From the NCBI GenBank assembly GCA_963675135.1, contig OY776124.1, positions 24,240,066 through 24,304,065 on the forward strand: a stretch of DNA of 64,000 nucleotides, given 5' to 3'. This document shows, in pieces, positions 49,641 to 63,900 of the stretch. Under the pieces are notes generated by a model. That model was not told the DNA's origin. It saw only the letters and a list, made by a program, of their open reading frames with translations, and made no database searches. Position numbers and translations under genes: made by a program. The first letter of the stretch is position 1; each line of letters starts with the position of its first letter. Source of the stretch: Galeopsis tetrahit (lineage: Eukaryota > Streptophyta > Magnoliopsida > Lamiales > Lamiaceae).

Positions 49641-50363
49641 TTAGAACAAAGAAGTATTGGTAATGGTTAACTCTTTGCAACTCTTGAAACTTTTGAAAAG
49701 TAGAGAATGAGAGAAACGAAGAAAGTGCGTTTTCACATTAGAGTGAGCATAAACTCTCACTAACGAGTGTAGTTTTGTGATAATTAAAGACAAAATAATG
49801 TTTTCTTGGTAACTAAGCACTAAATCTTCGTATTTATCGAATCTTAATTTCACTATCAACATGTTGGAAAAAACAACAACTTTAGAACAAAGATGTATTG
49901 GTAATGGTTAACTCTTTTCAATTCTTGAGTCTTTTGAAAAATAGAGAATGAGGAAATTGAAGAAAGTGCGTTTTCACATTAGAATGAGCATAAACTCTCA
50001 CTAACGAGTGTAGTTTTGTGATAATTAAAGATAAAATAATGTTTTCTTGGTAACTAATCACTAAATCTTCGTATTTGTCGAATCTTAATTTCACTATCAA
50101 CGTGTTGGACAAAACAAGAACTTTAGAACAAAGATGTATTGGTAATGGTTAACTCTTTGCAATTCTTGAGTCTTTTGAAAAATAGAGAATGAGGGAATTG
50201 AAGAAAGTGCGTTTTCACATTAGAATGAGCATAAACTCTCACTAACGAGTGTAGTTTTGTGAAAATTAAAGACAAAATAATGTTTTCTTGGTAACTAATC
50301 ACTAAATCTTCGTATTTGTCGAATCTAAATTTCGATATCAACGTGTTGGACAAAACAAGAACT
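49400..50363. repeat. 964-bp tandem duplication, right copy (D/M-A-B-C)
   Basis: Carries the same rare markers as 48436-49399 (cacaaacaaatg, aactaagcac, gtgaaaattaaag). It is followed by a normal D instead of a further M. Confidence 0.9.
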
Positions 50364-52772
50364 TTAGAACAAAGAAGTATTGGTAATGGTTAACTCTTTT
50401 CAACTCTTGAAACTTTTGAAAAGTAGAGAATGAGAGAAACGAAGAAAGTGCGTTTTCACATTAGAGTGAGCATAAACTCTCACAAACGAATGTAATTTTG
50501 TGATAATTAAAGACAAAATAATGTTTTCTTGGTAACTAATCACTAAATCTTCGTATTTATCGAATCTTAATTTCACTATCAACGTGTTGGAAAAAACAAC
50601 AACTTTAGAACAAAGATGTATTGGTAATGGTTAACTCTTTGCAATTCTTGAGTCTTTTGAAAAATAGAGAATGAGGGAATTGAAGAAAGTGCGTTTTCAC
50701 ATTAGAATGAGCATAAACTCTCACTAACGAGTGTAGTTTTGTGATAATTAAAGACAAAATAATGTTTTCTTTGTAACTAATCACTAAATCTTCGTATTTG
50801 TCGAATCTAAATTTCGATATCAACGTGTTGGACAAAACAAGAACTTTAGAACAAAAAAGTATTGGTAATGGTTAACTCTTTGCAACTCGTGAAAATTTTG
50901 AAAAGTAGAGAATGAGAGAAACGAAGAAAGTGCGTTTTCACATTAGAGTGAGCATAAACTCTCACTAACGAGTGTAATTTTGTGATAATTAAAGACAAAA
51001 TAATGTTTTCTTGGTAACTAATCACTAAATCTTCGTATTTATCGAATCTTAATTTCACTATCAACGTGTTGGAAAAAACAACAACTTTAGAACAAAGATG
51101 TATTGGTAATGGTTAACTCTTTGCAATTCTTGAGTCTTTTGAAAATAGAGAATGAGGGAATTGAAGAAAGTGCGTTTTCACATTAGAATGAGCATAAACT
51201 CTCACTAACGAGTGTAGTTTTGTGATAATTAAAGACAAAATAATGTTTTCTTGGTAACTAATCACTAAATCTTCGTATTTGTCTAATCTAAATTTCGCTA
51301 TCAACGTGTTGGACAAAACAAGAACTTTAGAACAAAGAAGTATTGGTGATGGTTAACTCTTTGCAACTCTTGAAAGTTTTGAAAAGTAGAGAATGAGAGA
51401 AACGAAGAAAGTGCGTTTTCACATTAGAGTGAGCATAAACTCTCACTAACGAGTGTAATTTTGTGATAATTAAAGACAAAATAATGTTTTCTTGGTAACT
51501 AATCACTAAATCTTCGTATTTATCGAATCTTAATTTCACTATCAACGTGTTGGAAAAAACAACAACTTTAGAACAAAGATGTATTGGTAATGGTTAACTC
51601 TTTGCAATTCTTGAGTCTTTTGAAAAATAGAGAATGAGGGAATTGAAGAAAGTGCGTTTTCACATTAGAATGAGCATAAACTCTCACTAACGAGTGTAGT
51701 TTTGTGATAATTAAAGACAAAATAATGTTTTCTTGGTAACTAATCACTAAATCTTCGTATTTGTCGAATCTAAATTTCGATATCAATGTGTTGGACAAAA
51801 CAAGAACTTTAGAACAAAGAAGTATTGGTAATGGTTAACTCTTTGCAACTCGTGAAAATTTTGAAAAGTAGAGAATGAGAGAAACGAAGAAAGTGCGTTT
51901 TCATATTAGAGTGAGCATAAACTCTCACTAACGAGTGTAATTTTGTGATAATTAAAGACAAAATAATGTTTTCTTGGTAACTAATCACTAAATCTTCGTA
52001 TTTATCGAATCTTAATTTCACTATCAACGTGTTGGAAAAAACAACAACTTTAGAACAAAGATGTATTGGTAATGGTTAACTCTTTGCAATTCTTGAGTCT
52101 TTTGAAAAATAGAGAATGAGGAAATTGAAGAAAGTGCGTTTTCACATTAGAATGAGCATAAACTCTCACTAACGAGTGTAGTTTTGTGATAATTAAAGAC
52201 AAAATAATGTTTTCTTGGTAACTAATCACTAAATCTTCGTATTTGTCGAATCTTAATTTCACTATCAACGTGTTGGACAAAACAGGAACTTTAGAACAAA
52301 GATGTATTGGTAATGGTTAACTCTTTGCAATTCTTGAGTCTTTTGAAAAATAGAGAATGAGGGAATTGAAGAAAGTGCGTTTTCACATTAGAATGAGCAT
52401 AAACTCTCAATAACGAGTGTAGTTTTGTGATAATTAAAGACAAAATAATGTTTTCTTGGTAACTAATCACTAAATCTTCGTATTTGTCGAATCTAAATTT
52501 CGATATCAACGTGTTGGACAAAACAAGAACTTTAGAACAAAGAAGTATTGGTAATGGTTAACTCTTTTCAACTCTTGAAACTTTTGAAAAGTAGAGAATG
52601 AGAGAAACGAAGAAAGTGCGTTTTCACATTAGAGTGAGCATAAACTCTCACAAACGAATGTAATTTTGTGATAATTAAAGACAAAATAATGTTTTCTTGG
52701 TATCTAATCACTAAATCAACGTATTTTTCGAATCTAAATTTCGATATCAACGTGTTGGACAAAACAAGAACT
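49641..52772. repeat. HOR unit 19: canonical 13-mer (3132 bp)
   Basis: A to M at 49641, 49882, 50123, 50364, 50605, 50846, 51087, 51327, 51568, 51809, 52050, 52291 and 52532. Units-1-and-2 lineage: tctttgtaac in E, acaaaaaagta in F, tttcgctatc in G, ggtgatgg in H, ttttcatatt in J. I has caatgtg but gaaagtgcg. M switches to lineage 2 (ggtatctaatc) and has a private gtatttttcg near 52730. Confidence 0.92.
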
Positions 52773-53733
52773 TTAGAACAAAGAAGTATTGGTAATGGTT
52801 AACACTTTGCAACTCTTGAAACTTTTGAAAAGTAGAGAATGAGAGAAACGAAGAAAGTGCGTTTTCACATTAGAGTGAGCATAAACTCTCACTAACGAGT
52901 GTAGTTTTGTGATAATTAAAGACAAAATAATGTTTTCTTGGTAACTAATCACTAAATCTTCGTATTTATCGAATCTTAATTTCACTATCAACATGTTGGA
53001 AAAAACAACTTTAGAACAAAGATGTATTGGTAATGGTTAACTCTTTTCAATTCTTGAGTCTTTTGAAAAATAGAGAATGAGGAAATTGAAGAAAGTGCGT
53101 TTTCACATTAGAATGAGCATAAACTCTCACTAACGAGTGTAGTTTTGTGATAATTAAAGATAAAATAATGTTTTCTTGGTAACTAATCACTAAATCTTCG
53201 TATTTGTCGAATCTTAATTTCACTATCAACGTGTTGGACAAAACAAGAACTTTAGAACAAAGATGTATTGGTAATGGTTAACTCTTTGCAATTCTTGAGT
53301 CTTTTGAAAAATAGAGAATGAGGGAATTGAAGAAAGTGCGTTTTCACATTAGAATGAGCATAAACTCTCACTAACGAGTGTAGTTTTGTGATAATTAAAG
53401 ACAAAATAATGTTTTCTTGGTAACTAATCACTAAATCTTCGTATTTGTCGAATCTAAATTTCGATATCAACGTGTTGGACAAAACAAGAACTTTAGAACA
53501 AAGAAGTATTGGTAATGGTTAACTCTTTTCAACTCTTGAAACTTTTGAAAAGTAGAGAATGAGAGAAACGAAGAAAGTGCGTTTTCACATTAGAGTGAGC
53601 ATAAACTCTCACAAACGAATGTAATTTTGTGATAATTAAAGACAAAATAATGTTTTCTTGGTATCTAATCACTAAATCAACGTATTTGTCGAATCTAAAT
53701 TTCGATATCAACGTGTTGGACAAAACAAGAACT
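52773..53733. repeat. HOR unit 20: 4-mer A-B-C-[D/M] (961 bp)
   Basis: Lineage-2 version of the 4-mer, with the 3-bp deletion in A. A has a private ggttaacactttgc near 52803. Confidence 0.9.
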
Positions 53734-56700
53734 TTAGAACAAAGAAGTATTGGTAATGGTTAACTCTTTGCAACTCTTGAAACTTTTGAAAAGTAGAGAA
53801 TGAGAGAAACGAAGAAAGTGCGTTTTCACATTAGAGTGAGCATAAACTCTCACTAACGAGTGTAGTTTTGTGATAATTAAAGACAAAATAATGTTTTCTT
53901 GGTAACTAATCACTAAATCTTCGTATTTATCGAATCTTAATTTCACTATCAACATGTTGGAAAAAACAACTTTAGAACAAAGATGTATTGGTAAGGGTTA
54001 ACTCTTTTCAATTCTTGAGTCTTTTGAAAAATAGAGAATGAGGAAATTGAAGAAAGTGCGTTTTCACATTAGAATGAGCATAAACTCTCACTAACGAGTG
54101 TAGTTTTGTGATAATTAAAGACAAAATAATGTTTTCTTGGTAACTAATCACTAAATCTTCGTATTTGTCGAATCTAAATTTCGATATCAACGTGTTGGAC
54201 AAAACAAGAACTTTAGAACAAAGAAGTATTGGTAATGGTTAACTCTTTGCAACTCGTGAAAATTTTGAAAAGTAGAGAATGAGAGAAACGAAGAAAGTGC
54301 GTTTTCACATTAGAGTGAGCATAAACTCTCACTAACAAGTGTAATTTTGTGATAATTAAAGACAAAATAATGTTTTCTTGGTAACTAATCACTAAATCTT
54401 CGTATTTATCGAATCTTAATTTCACTATCAACGTGTTGGAAAAAACAACAACTTTAGAACAAAGATGTATTGGTAATGGTTAACTCTTTGCAATTCTTGA
54501 GTCTTTTGAAAATAGAGAATGAGGGAATTGAAGAAAGTGCGTTTTCACATTAGAATTAGCATAAACTCTCACTAACGAGTGTAGTTTTGTGATAATTAAA
54601 GACAAAATAATGTTTTCTTGGTAACTAATCACTAAATCTTCGTATTTGTCGAATCTAAATTTCGATATCAACGTGTTGGACAAAACAAGAACTTTAGAAC
54701 CAAGAAGTATTGGTAATGTTTAACTCTTTGCAACTCTTGAAAGTTTTGAAAAGTAGAGAATGAGAGAAACGAAGAAAGTGCGTTTTCACGTTAGAGTGAG
54801 CATAAACTCTCACTAACGAGTGTAATTTTGTGATAATTAAAGACAAAATAATGTTTTCTTGGTAACTAATCACTAAATCTTCGTATTTATCGAATCTTAA
54901 TTTCACTATCAACGTGTTGGAAAAAACAACAACTTTAGAACAAAGATGTATTGGTAATGGTTAACTCTTTGCAATTCTTGAGTCTTTTGAAAAATAGAGA
55001 ATGAGGGAATTGAAGAAAGTGCGTTTTCACATTAGAATGAGCATAAACTCTCACTAACGAGTGTAGTTTTGTGATAATTAAAGACAAAATAATGTTTTCT
55101 TGGTAACTAATCACTAAATCTTCATATTTGTCGAATCTAAATTTCGATATCAACGTGTTGGACAAAACAAGAACTTTAGAACAAAGAAGTATATTGGTAA
55201 TGGTTAACTCTTTGCAACTCGTGAAAATTTTGAAAAGTAGAGAATGAGAGAAACGAAGAAAGTGCGTTTTCACATTAGAGTGAGCATAAACTCTCACTAA
55301 CGAGTGTAATTTTGTGATAATTAAAGACAAAATAATGTTTTCTTGGTAACTAATCACTAAATCTTCGTATTTATCGAATCTTAATTTCACTATCAACGTG
55401 TTGGAAAAAACAACAACTTTAGAACACAGATGTATTGGTAATGGTTAACTCTTTGCAATTCTTGAGTCTTTTGAAAAATAGAGAATGAGGGAATTGAAGA
55501 AAGTGCGTTTTCACATTAGAGTGAGCATAAACTCTCACTAACGAGTGTAGTTTTGTGATAATTAAAGACAAAATAATGTTTTCTTGGTAACTAATCACTA
55601 AATCTTCGTATTTATCGAATCTTAATTTCACTATCAACATGTTGGAAAAAACAACTTTAGAACAAAGATGTATTGGTAAGGGTTAACTCTTTTCAATTCT
55701 TGAGTCTTTTGAAAAATAGAGAATGAGGAAATTGAAGAAAGTGCGTTTTCACATTAGAATGAGCATAAACTCTCACTAACGAGTGTAGTTTTGTGATAAT
55801 TAAAGACAAAATAATGTTTTCTTGGTAACTAATCACTAAATCTTCGTATTTGTCGAATCTAAATTTCGATATCAACGTGTTGGACAAAACAAGAACTTTA
55901 GAACAAAGAAGTATTGGTAATGGTTAACTCTTTGCAACTCGTGAAAATTTTGAAAAGTAGAGAATGAGAGAAACGAAGAAAGTGCGTTTTCACATTAGAG
56001 TGAGCATAAACTCTCACTAACGAGTGTAATTTTGTGATAATTAAAGACAAAATAATGTTTTCTTGGTAACTAATCACTAAATCTTCGTATTTATCGAATC
56101 TTAATTTCACTATCAACGTGTTGGAAAAAACAACAACTTTAGAACAAAGATGTATTGGTAATGGTTAACTCTTTGCAATTCTTGAGTCTTTTGAAAATAG
56201 AGAATGAGGGAATTGAAGAAAGTGCGTTTTCACATTAGAATTAGCATAAACTCTCACTAACGAGTGTAGTTTTGTGATAATTAAAGACAAAATAATGTTT
56301 TCTTGGTAACTAATCACTAAATCTTCGTATTTGTCGAATCTAAATTTCGATATCAACGTGTTGGACAAAACAAGAACTTTAGAACCAAGAAGTATTGGTA
56401 ATGTTTAACTCTTTGCAACTCTTGAAAGTTTTGAAAAGTAGAGAATGAGAGAAACGAAGAAAGTGCGTTTTCACGTTAGAGTGAGCATAAACTCTCACTA
56501 ACGAGTGTAATTTTGTGATAATTAAAGACAAAATAATGTTTTCTTGGTAACTAATCACTAAATCTTCGTATTTATCGAATCTTAATTTCACTATCAACGT
56601 GTTGGAAAAAACAACAACTTTAGAACAAAGATGTATTGGTAATGGTTAACTCTTTGCAATTCTTGAGTCTTTTGAAAAATAGAGAATGAGGGAATTGAAG

Positions 56701-57826
56701 AAAGTGCGTTTTCACATTAGAATGAGCATAAACTCTCACTAACGAGTGTAGTTTTGTGATAATTAAAGACAAAATAATGTTTTCTTGGTAACTAATCACT
56801 AAATCTTCGTATTTGTCGAATCTAAATTTCGATATCAACGTGTTGGACAAAACAAGAACTTTAGAACAAAGAAGTATATTGGTAATGGTTAACTCTTTGC
56901 AACTCGTGAAAATTTTGAAAAGTAGAGAATGAGAGAAACGAAGAAAGTGCGTTTTCACATTAGAGTGAGCATTAACTCTCACTAACGAGTGTAATTTTGT
57001 GATAATTAAAGACAAAATAATGTTTTCTTGGTAACTAATCACTAAATCTTCGTATTTATCGAATCTTAATTTCACTATCAACGTGTTGGAAAAAACAACA
57101 ACTTTAGAACACAGATGTATTGGTAATGGTTAACTCTTTGCAATTCTTGAGTCTTTTGAAAAATAGAGAATGAGGGAATTGAAGAAAGTGCGTTTTCACA
57201 TTAGAATGAGCATAAACTCTCACTAACGAGTGTAGTTTTGTGATAATTAAAGACAAAATAATGTTTTCTTGGTAACTAATCACTAAATCTTCGTATTTGT
57301 CGAATCTTAATTTCACTATCAACGTGTTGGACAAAACAGGAACTTTAGAACAAAGATGTATTGGTAATGGTTAACTCTTTGCAATTCTTGAGTCTTTTGA
57401 AAAATAGAGAATGAGGGAATTGAAGAAAGTGCGTTTTCACATTAGAATGAGCATAAACTCTCAATAACGAGTGTAGTTTTGTGATAATTAAAGACAAAAT
57501 AATGTTTTCTTGGTAACTAATCACTAAATCTTCGTATTTGTCGAATCTAAATTTCGATATCAACGTGTTGGACAAAACAAGAACTTTAGAACAAAGAAGT
57601 ATTGGTAATGGTTAACTCTTTTCAACTCTTGAAACTTTTGAAAAGTAGAGAATGAGAGAAACGAAGAAAGTGCGTTTTCACATTAGAGTGAGCATAAACT
57701 CTCACAAACGAATGTAATTTTGTGATAATTAAAGACAAAATAATGTTTTCTTGGTAACTAATCACTAAATCAACGTATTTGTCGAATCTAAATTTCGATA
57801 TCAACGTTTTGGACAAAACAAGAACT
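53734..57826. repeat. HOR unit 21: 17-mer with an internal 7-mer duplication (4093 bp)
   Basis: Order: A-[B/E]-F-G-H-I-J-[K/A]-[B/E]-F-G-H-I-J-K-L-M, starting at 53734, 53972, 54213, 54454, 54694, 54935, 55176, 55419, 55657, 55898, 56139, 56379, 56620, 56861, 57104, 57345 and 57586. Blocks 53734-55418 and 55419-57103 are both 1685 bp and have the same composition apart from the first monomer. The K/A at 55419 and K at 57104 share the rare head gaacacagatg. Confidence 0.9.
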
Positions 57827-60800
57827 TTAGAACAAAGAAGTATTGGTAATGGTTAACTCTTTGCAACTCTTGAAACTTTTGAAAAGTAGAGAATGAGAGA
57901 AACGAAGAAAGTGCGTTTTCACATTAGAGTGAGCATAAACTCTCACTAACGAGTGTAGTTTTGTGATAATTAAAGACAAAATAATGTTTTCTTGGTAACT
58001 AAGCACTAAATCTTCGTATTTATCGAATCTTAATTTCACTATCAACATGTTGGAAAAAACAACAACTTTAGAACAAAGATGTATTGGTAATGGTTAACTC
58101 TTTTCAATTCTTGAGTCTTTTGAAAAATAGAGAATGAGGAAATTGAAGAAAGTGCGTTTTCACATTAGAATGAGCATAAACTCTCACTAACGAGTGTAGT
58201 TTTGTGATAATTAAAGATAAAATAATGTTTTCTTGGTAACTAATCACTAAATCTTCGTATTTGTCGAATCTTAATTTCACTATCAACGTGTTGGACAAAA
58301 CAAGAACTTTAGAACAAAGATGTATTGGTAATGGTTAACTCTTTGCAATTCTTGAGTCTTTTGAAAAATAGAGAATGAGGGAATTGAAGAAAGTGCGTTT
58401 TCACATTAGAATGAGCATAAACTCTCACTAACGAGTGTAGTTTTGTGATAATTAAAGACAAAATAATGTTTTCTTGGTAACTAATCACTAAATCTTCGTA
58501 TTTGTCGAATCTAAATTTCGATATCAACGTGTTGGACAAAACAAGAACTTTAGAACAAAGAAGTATTGGTAATGGTTAACTCTTTTCAACTCTTGAAACT
58601 TTTGAAAAGTAGAGAATGAGAGAAACGAAGAAAGTGCGTTTTCACATTAGAGTGAGCATAAACTCTCACAAACGAATGTAATTTTGTGATAATTAAAGAC
58701 AAAATAATGTTTTCTTGGTAACTAATCACTAAATCTTCGTATTTATCGAATCTTAATTTCACTATCAACGTGTTGGAAAAAACAACAACTTTAGAACAAA
58801 GATGTATTGGTAATGGTTAACTCTTTGCAATTCTTGAGTCTTTTGAAAAATAGAGAATGAGGGAATTGAAGAAAGTGCGTTTTCACATTAGAATGAGCAT
58901 AAACTCTCACTAACGAGTGTAGTTTTGTGATAATTAAAGACAAAATAATGTTTTCTTTGTAACTAATCACTAAATCTTCGTATTTGTCGAATCTAAATTT
59001 CGATATCAACGTGTTGGACAAAACAAGAACTTTAGAACAAAAAAGTATTGGTAATGGTTAACTCTTTGCAACTCGTGAAAATTTTGAAAAGTAGAGAATG
59101 AGAGAAACGAAGAAAGTGCGTTTTCACATTAGAGTGAGCATAAACTCTCACTAACGAGTGTAATTTTGTGATAATTAAAGACAAAATAATGTTTTCTTGG
59201 TAACTAATCACTAAATCTTCGTATTTATCGAATCTTAATTTCACTATCAACGTGTTGGAAAAAACAACAACTTTAGAACAAAGATGTATTGGTAATGGTT
59301 AACTCTTTGCAATTCTTGAGTCTTTTGAAAATAGAGAATGAGGGAATTGAAGAAAGTGCGTTTTCACATTAGAATGAGCATAAACTCTCACTAACGAGTG
59401 TAGTTTTGTGATAATTAAAGACAAAATAATGTTTTCTTGGTAACTAATCACTAAATCTTCGTATTTGTCTAATCTAAATTTCGCTATCAACGTGTTGGAC
59501 AAAACAAGAACTTTAGAACAAAGAAGTATTGGTGATGGTTAACTCTTTGCAACTCTTGAAAGTTTTGAAAAGTAGAGAATGAGAGAAACGAAGAAAGTGC
59601 GTTTTCACATTAGAGTGAGCATAAACTCTCACTAACGAGTGTAATTTTGTGATAATTAAAGACAAAATAATGTTTTCTTGGTAACTAATCACTAAATCTT
59701 CGTATTTATCGAATCTTAATTTCACTATCAACGTGTTGGAAAAAACAACAACTTTAGAACAAAGATGTATTGGTAATGGTTAACTCTTTGCAATTCTTGA
59801 GTCTTTTGAAAAATAGAGAATGAGGGAATTGAAGAAAGTGCGTTTTCACATTAGAATGAGCATAAACTCTCACTAACGAGTGTAGTTTTGTGATAATTAA
59901 AGACAAAATAATGTTTTCTTGGTAACTAATCACTAAATCTTCGTATTTGTCGAATCTAAATTTCGATATCAATGTGTTGGACAAAACAAGAACTTTAGAA
60001 CAAAGAAGTATTGGTAATGGTTAACTCTTTGCAACTCGTGAAAATTTTGAAAAGTAGAGAATGAGAGAAACGAAGAAAGTGCGTTTTCATATTAGAGTGA
60101 GCATAAACTCTCACTAACGAGTGTAATTTTGTGATAATTAAAGACAAAATAATGTTTTCTTGGTAACTAATCACTAAATCTTCGTATTTATCGAATCTTA
60201 ATTTCACTATCAACGTGTTGGAAAAAACAACAACTTTAGAACAAAGATGTATTGGTAATGGTTAACTCTTTGCAATTCTTGAGTCTTTTGAAAAATAGAG
60301 AATGAGGAAATTGAAGAAAGTGCGTTTTCACATTAGAATGAGCATAAACTCTCACTAACGAGTGTAGTTTTGTGATAATTAAAGACAAAATAATGTTTTC
60401 TTGGTAACTAATCACTAAATCTTCGTATTTGTCGAATCTTAATTTCACTATCAACGTGTTGGACAAAACAGGAACTTTAGAACAAAGATGTATTGGTAAT
60501 GGTTAACTCTTTGCAATTCTTGAGTCTTTTGAAAAATAGAGAATGAGGGAATTGAAGAAAGTGCGTTTTCACATTAGAATGAGCATAAACTCTCAATAAC
60601 GAGTGTAGTTTTGTGATAATTAAAGACAAAATAATGTTTTCTTGGTAACTAATCACTAAATCTTCGTATTTGTCGAATCTAAATTTCGATATCAACGTGT
60701 TGGACAAAACAAGAACTTTAGAACAAAGAAGTATTGGTAATGGTTAACTCTTTTCAACTCTTGAAACTTTTGAAAAGTAGAGAATGAGAGAAACGAAGAA

Positions 60801-60958
60801 AGTGCGTTTTCACATTAGAGTGAGCATAAACTCTCACAAACGAATGTAATTTTGTGATAATTAAAGACAAAATAATGTTTTCTTGGTAACTAATCACTAA
60901 ATCAACGTATTTGTCGAATCTAAATTTCGATATCAACGTGTTGGACAAAACAAGAACT
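57827..60958. repeat. HOR unit 22: canonical 13-mer (3132 bp)
   Basis: A to M at 57827, 58068, 58309, 58550, 58791, 59032, 59273, 59513, 59754, 59995, 60236, 60477 and 60718. It closely follows unit 19, 8186 bp upstream: both have aactaagcac in A and an I with caatgtg but gaaagtgcg. Confidence 0.92.
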
Positions 60959-63900
60959 TTAGAACAAAGAAGTATTGGTAATGGTTAACTCTTTGCAACT
61001 CTTGAAACTTTTGAAAAGTAGAGAATGAGAGAAACGAAGAAAGTGCGTTTTCACATTAGAGTGAGCATAAACTCTCACTAACGAGTGTAGTTTTGTGATA
61101 ATTAAAGACAAAATAATGTTTTCTTGGTAACTAATCACTAAATCTTCGTGTTTATCGAATCTTAATTTCACTATCAACATGTTGGAAAAAACAACAACTT
61201 TAGAACAAAGATGTATTGGTAATGGTTAACTCTTTTCAATTCTTGAGTCTTTTGAAAAATAGAGAATGAGGAAATTGAAGAAAGTGCGTTTTCACATTAG
61301 AATGAGCATAAACTCTCACTAACGAGTGTAGTTTTGTGATAATTAAAGATAAAATAATGTTTTCTTGGTAACTAATCACTAAATCTTCGTATTTGTCGAA
61401 TCTTAATTTCACTATCAACGTGTTGGACAAAACAAGAACTTTAGAACAAAGATGTATTGGTAATGGTTAACTCTTTGCAATTCTTGAGTCTTTGGAAAAA
61501 TAGAGAATGAGGGAATTGAAGAAAGTGCGTTTTCACATTAGAATGAGCATAAACTCTCACTAACGAGTGTAGTTTTGTGATAATTAAAGACAAAATAATG
61601 TTTTCTTGGTAACTAATCACTAAATCTTCGTATTTGTCGAATCTAAATTTCGATATCAACGTGTTGGACAAAACAAGAACTTTAGAACAAAGAAGTATTG
61701 GTAATGGTTAACTCTTTTCAACTCTTGAAACTTTTGAAAAGTAGAGAATGAGAGAAACGAAGAAAGTGCGTTTTCACATTAGAGTGAGCATAAACTCTCA
61801 CAAACGAATGTAATTTTGTGATAATTAAAGACAAAATAATGTTTTCTTGGTAACTAATCACTAAATCTTCGTATTTATCGAATCTTAATTTCACTATCAA
61901 CGTGTTGGAAAAAACAACAACTTTAGAACAAAGATGTATTGGTAATGGTTAACTCTTTGCAATTCTTGAGTCTTTTGAAAAATAGAGAATGAGGGAATTG
62001 AAGAAAGTGCGTTTTCACATTAGAATGAGCATAAACTCTCACTAACGAGTGTAGTTTTGTGATAATTAAAGACAAAATAATGTTTTCTTGGTAACTAATC
62101 ACTAAATCTTCGTATTTGTCGAATCTAAATTTCGATATCAACGTGTTGGACAAAACAAGAACTTTAGAACAAAGAAGTATTGGTAATGGTTAACTCTTTG
62201 CAACTCGTGAAAATTTTGAAAAGTAGAGAATGAGAGAAACGAAGAAAGTGCGTTTTCACATTAGAGTGAGCATAAACTCTCACTAACGAGTGTAATTTTG
62301 TGATAATTAAAGACAAAATAATGTTTTCTTGGTAACTAATCACTAAATCTTCGTATTTATCGAATCTTAATTTCACTATCAACGTGTTGGAAAAAACAAC
62401 AACTTTAGAACAAAGATGTATTGGTAATGGTTAACTCTTTGCAATTCTTGAGTCTTTTGAAAATAGAGAATGAGGGAATTGAAGAAAGTGCGTTTTCACA
62501 TTAGAATTAGCATAAACTCTCACTAACGAGTGTAGTTTTGTGATAATTAAAGACAAAATAATGTTTTCTTGGTAACTAATCACTAAATCTTCGTATTTGT
62601 CGAATCTAAATTTCGATATCAACGTGTTGGACAAAACAAGAACTTTAGAACCAAGAAGTATTGGTAATGGTTAACTCTTTGCAACTCTTGAAAGTTTTGA
62701 AAAGTAGAGAATGAGAGAAACGAAGAAAGTGCGTTTTCACGTTAGAGTGAGCATAAACTCTCACTAACGAGTGTAATTTTGTGATAATTAAAGACAAAAT
62801 AATGTTTTCTTGGTAACTAATCACTAAATCTTCGTATTTATCGAATCTTAATTTCACTATCAACGTGTTGGAAAAAACAACAACTTTAGAACAAAGATGT
62901 ATTGGTAATGGTTAACTCTTTGCAATTCTTGAGTCTTTTGAAAAATAGAGAATGAGGGAATTGAAGAAAGTGCGTTTTCACATTAGAATGAGCATAAACT
63001 CTCACTAACGAGTGTAGTTTTGTGATAATTAAAGACAAAATAATGTTTTCTTGGTAACTAATCACTAAATCTTCGTATTTGTCGAATCTAAATTTCGATA
63101 TCAACGTGTTGGACAAAACAAGAACTTTAGAACAAAGAAGTATATTGGTAATGGTTAACTCTTTGCAACTCGTGAAAATTTTGAAAAGTAGAGAATGAGA
63201 GAAACGAAGAAAGTGCGTTTTAACATTAGAGTGAGCATAAACTCTCACTAACGAGTGTAATTTTGTGATAATTAAAGACAAAATAATGTTTTCTTGGTAA
63301 CTAATCACTAAATCTTCGTATTTATCGAATCTTAATTTCACTATCAACGTGTTGGAAAAAACAACAACTTTAGAACAAAGATGTATTGGTAATGGTTAAC
63401 TCTTTGCAATTCTTGAGTCTTTTGAAAAATAGAGAATGAGGAAATTGAAGAAAGTGTGTTTTCACATTAGAATGAGCATAAACTCTCACTAACGAGTGTA
63501 GTTTTGTGATAATTAAAGACAAAATAATGTTTTCTTGGTAACTAATCACTAAATCTTCGTATTTGTCGAATCTTAATTTCACTATCAACGTGTTGGACAA
63601 AACAGGAACTTTAGAACAAAGATGTATTGGTAATGGTTAACTCTTTGCAATTCTTGAGTCTTTTGAAAAATAGAGAATGAGGGAATTGAAGAAAGTGCGT
63701 TTTCACATTAGAATGAGCATAAACTCTCAATAACGAGTGTAGTTTTGTGATAATTAAAGACAAAATAGTGTTTTCTTGGTAACTAATCACTAAATCTTCG
63801 TATTTGTCGAATCTAAATTTCGATATCAACGTGTTGGACAAAACAAGAACTTTAGAACAAAGAAGTATTGGTAATGGTTAACTCTTTTCAACTCTTGAAA

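Noticed and set aside
43..63841. About 260 reverse-strand ORFs of 60-76 codons, one per monomer
   Set aside because: They are the same stretch of satellite read over and over. Their ends move with single SNPs (tgc versus tca, cat versus cgt) and with the 1-bp deletion in G. No promoter, domain or codon pattern separates them from the repeat, and monomer length is not a multiple of three.
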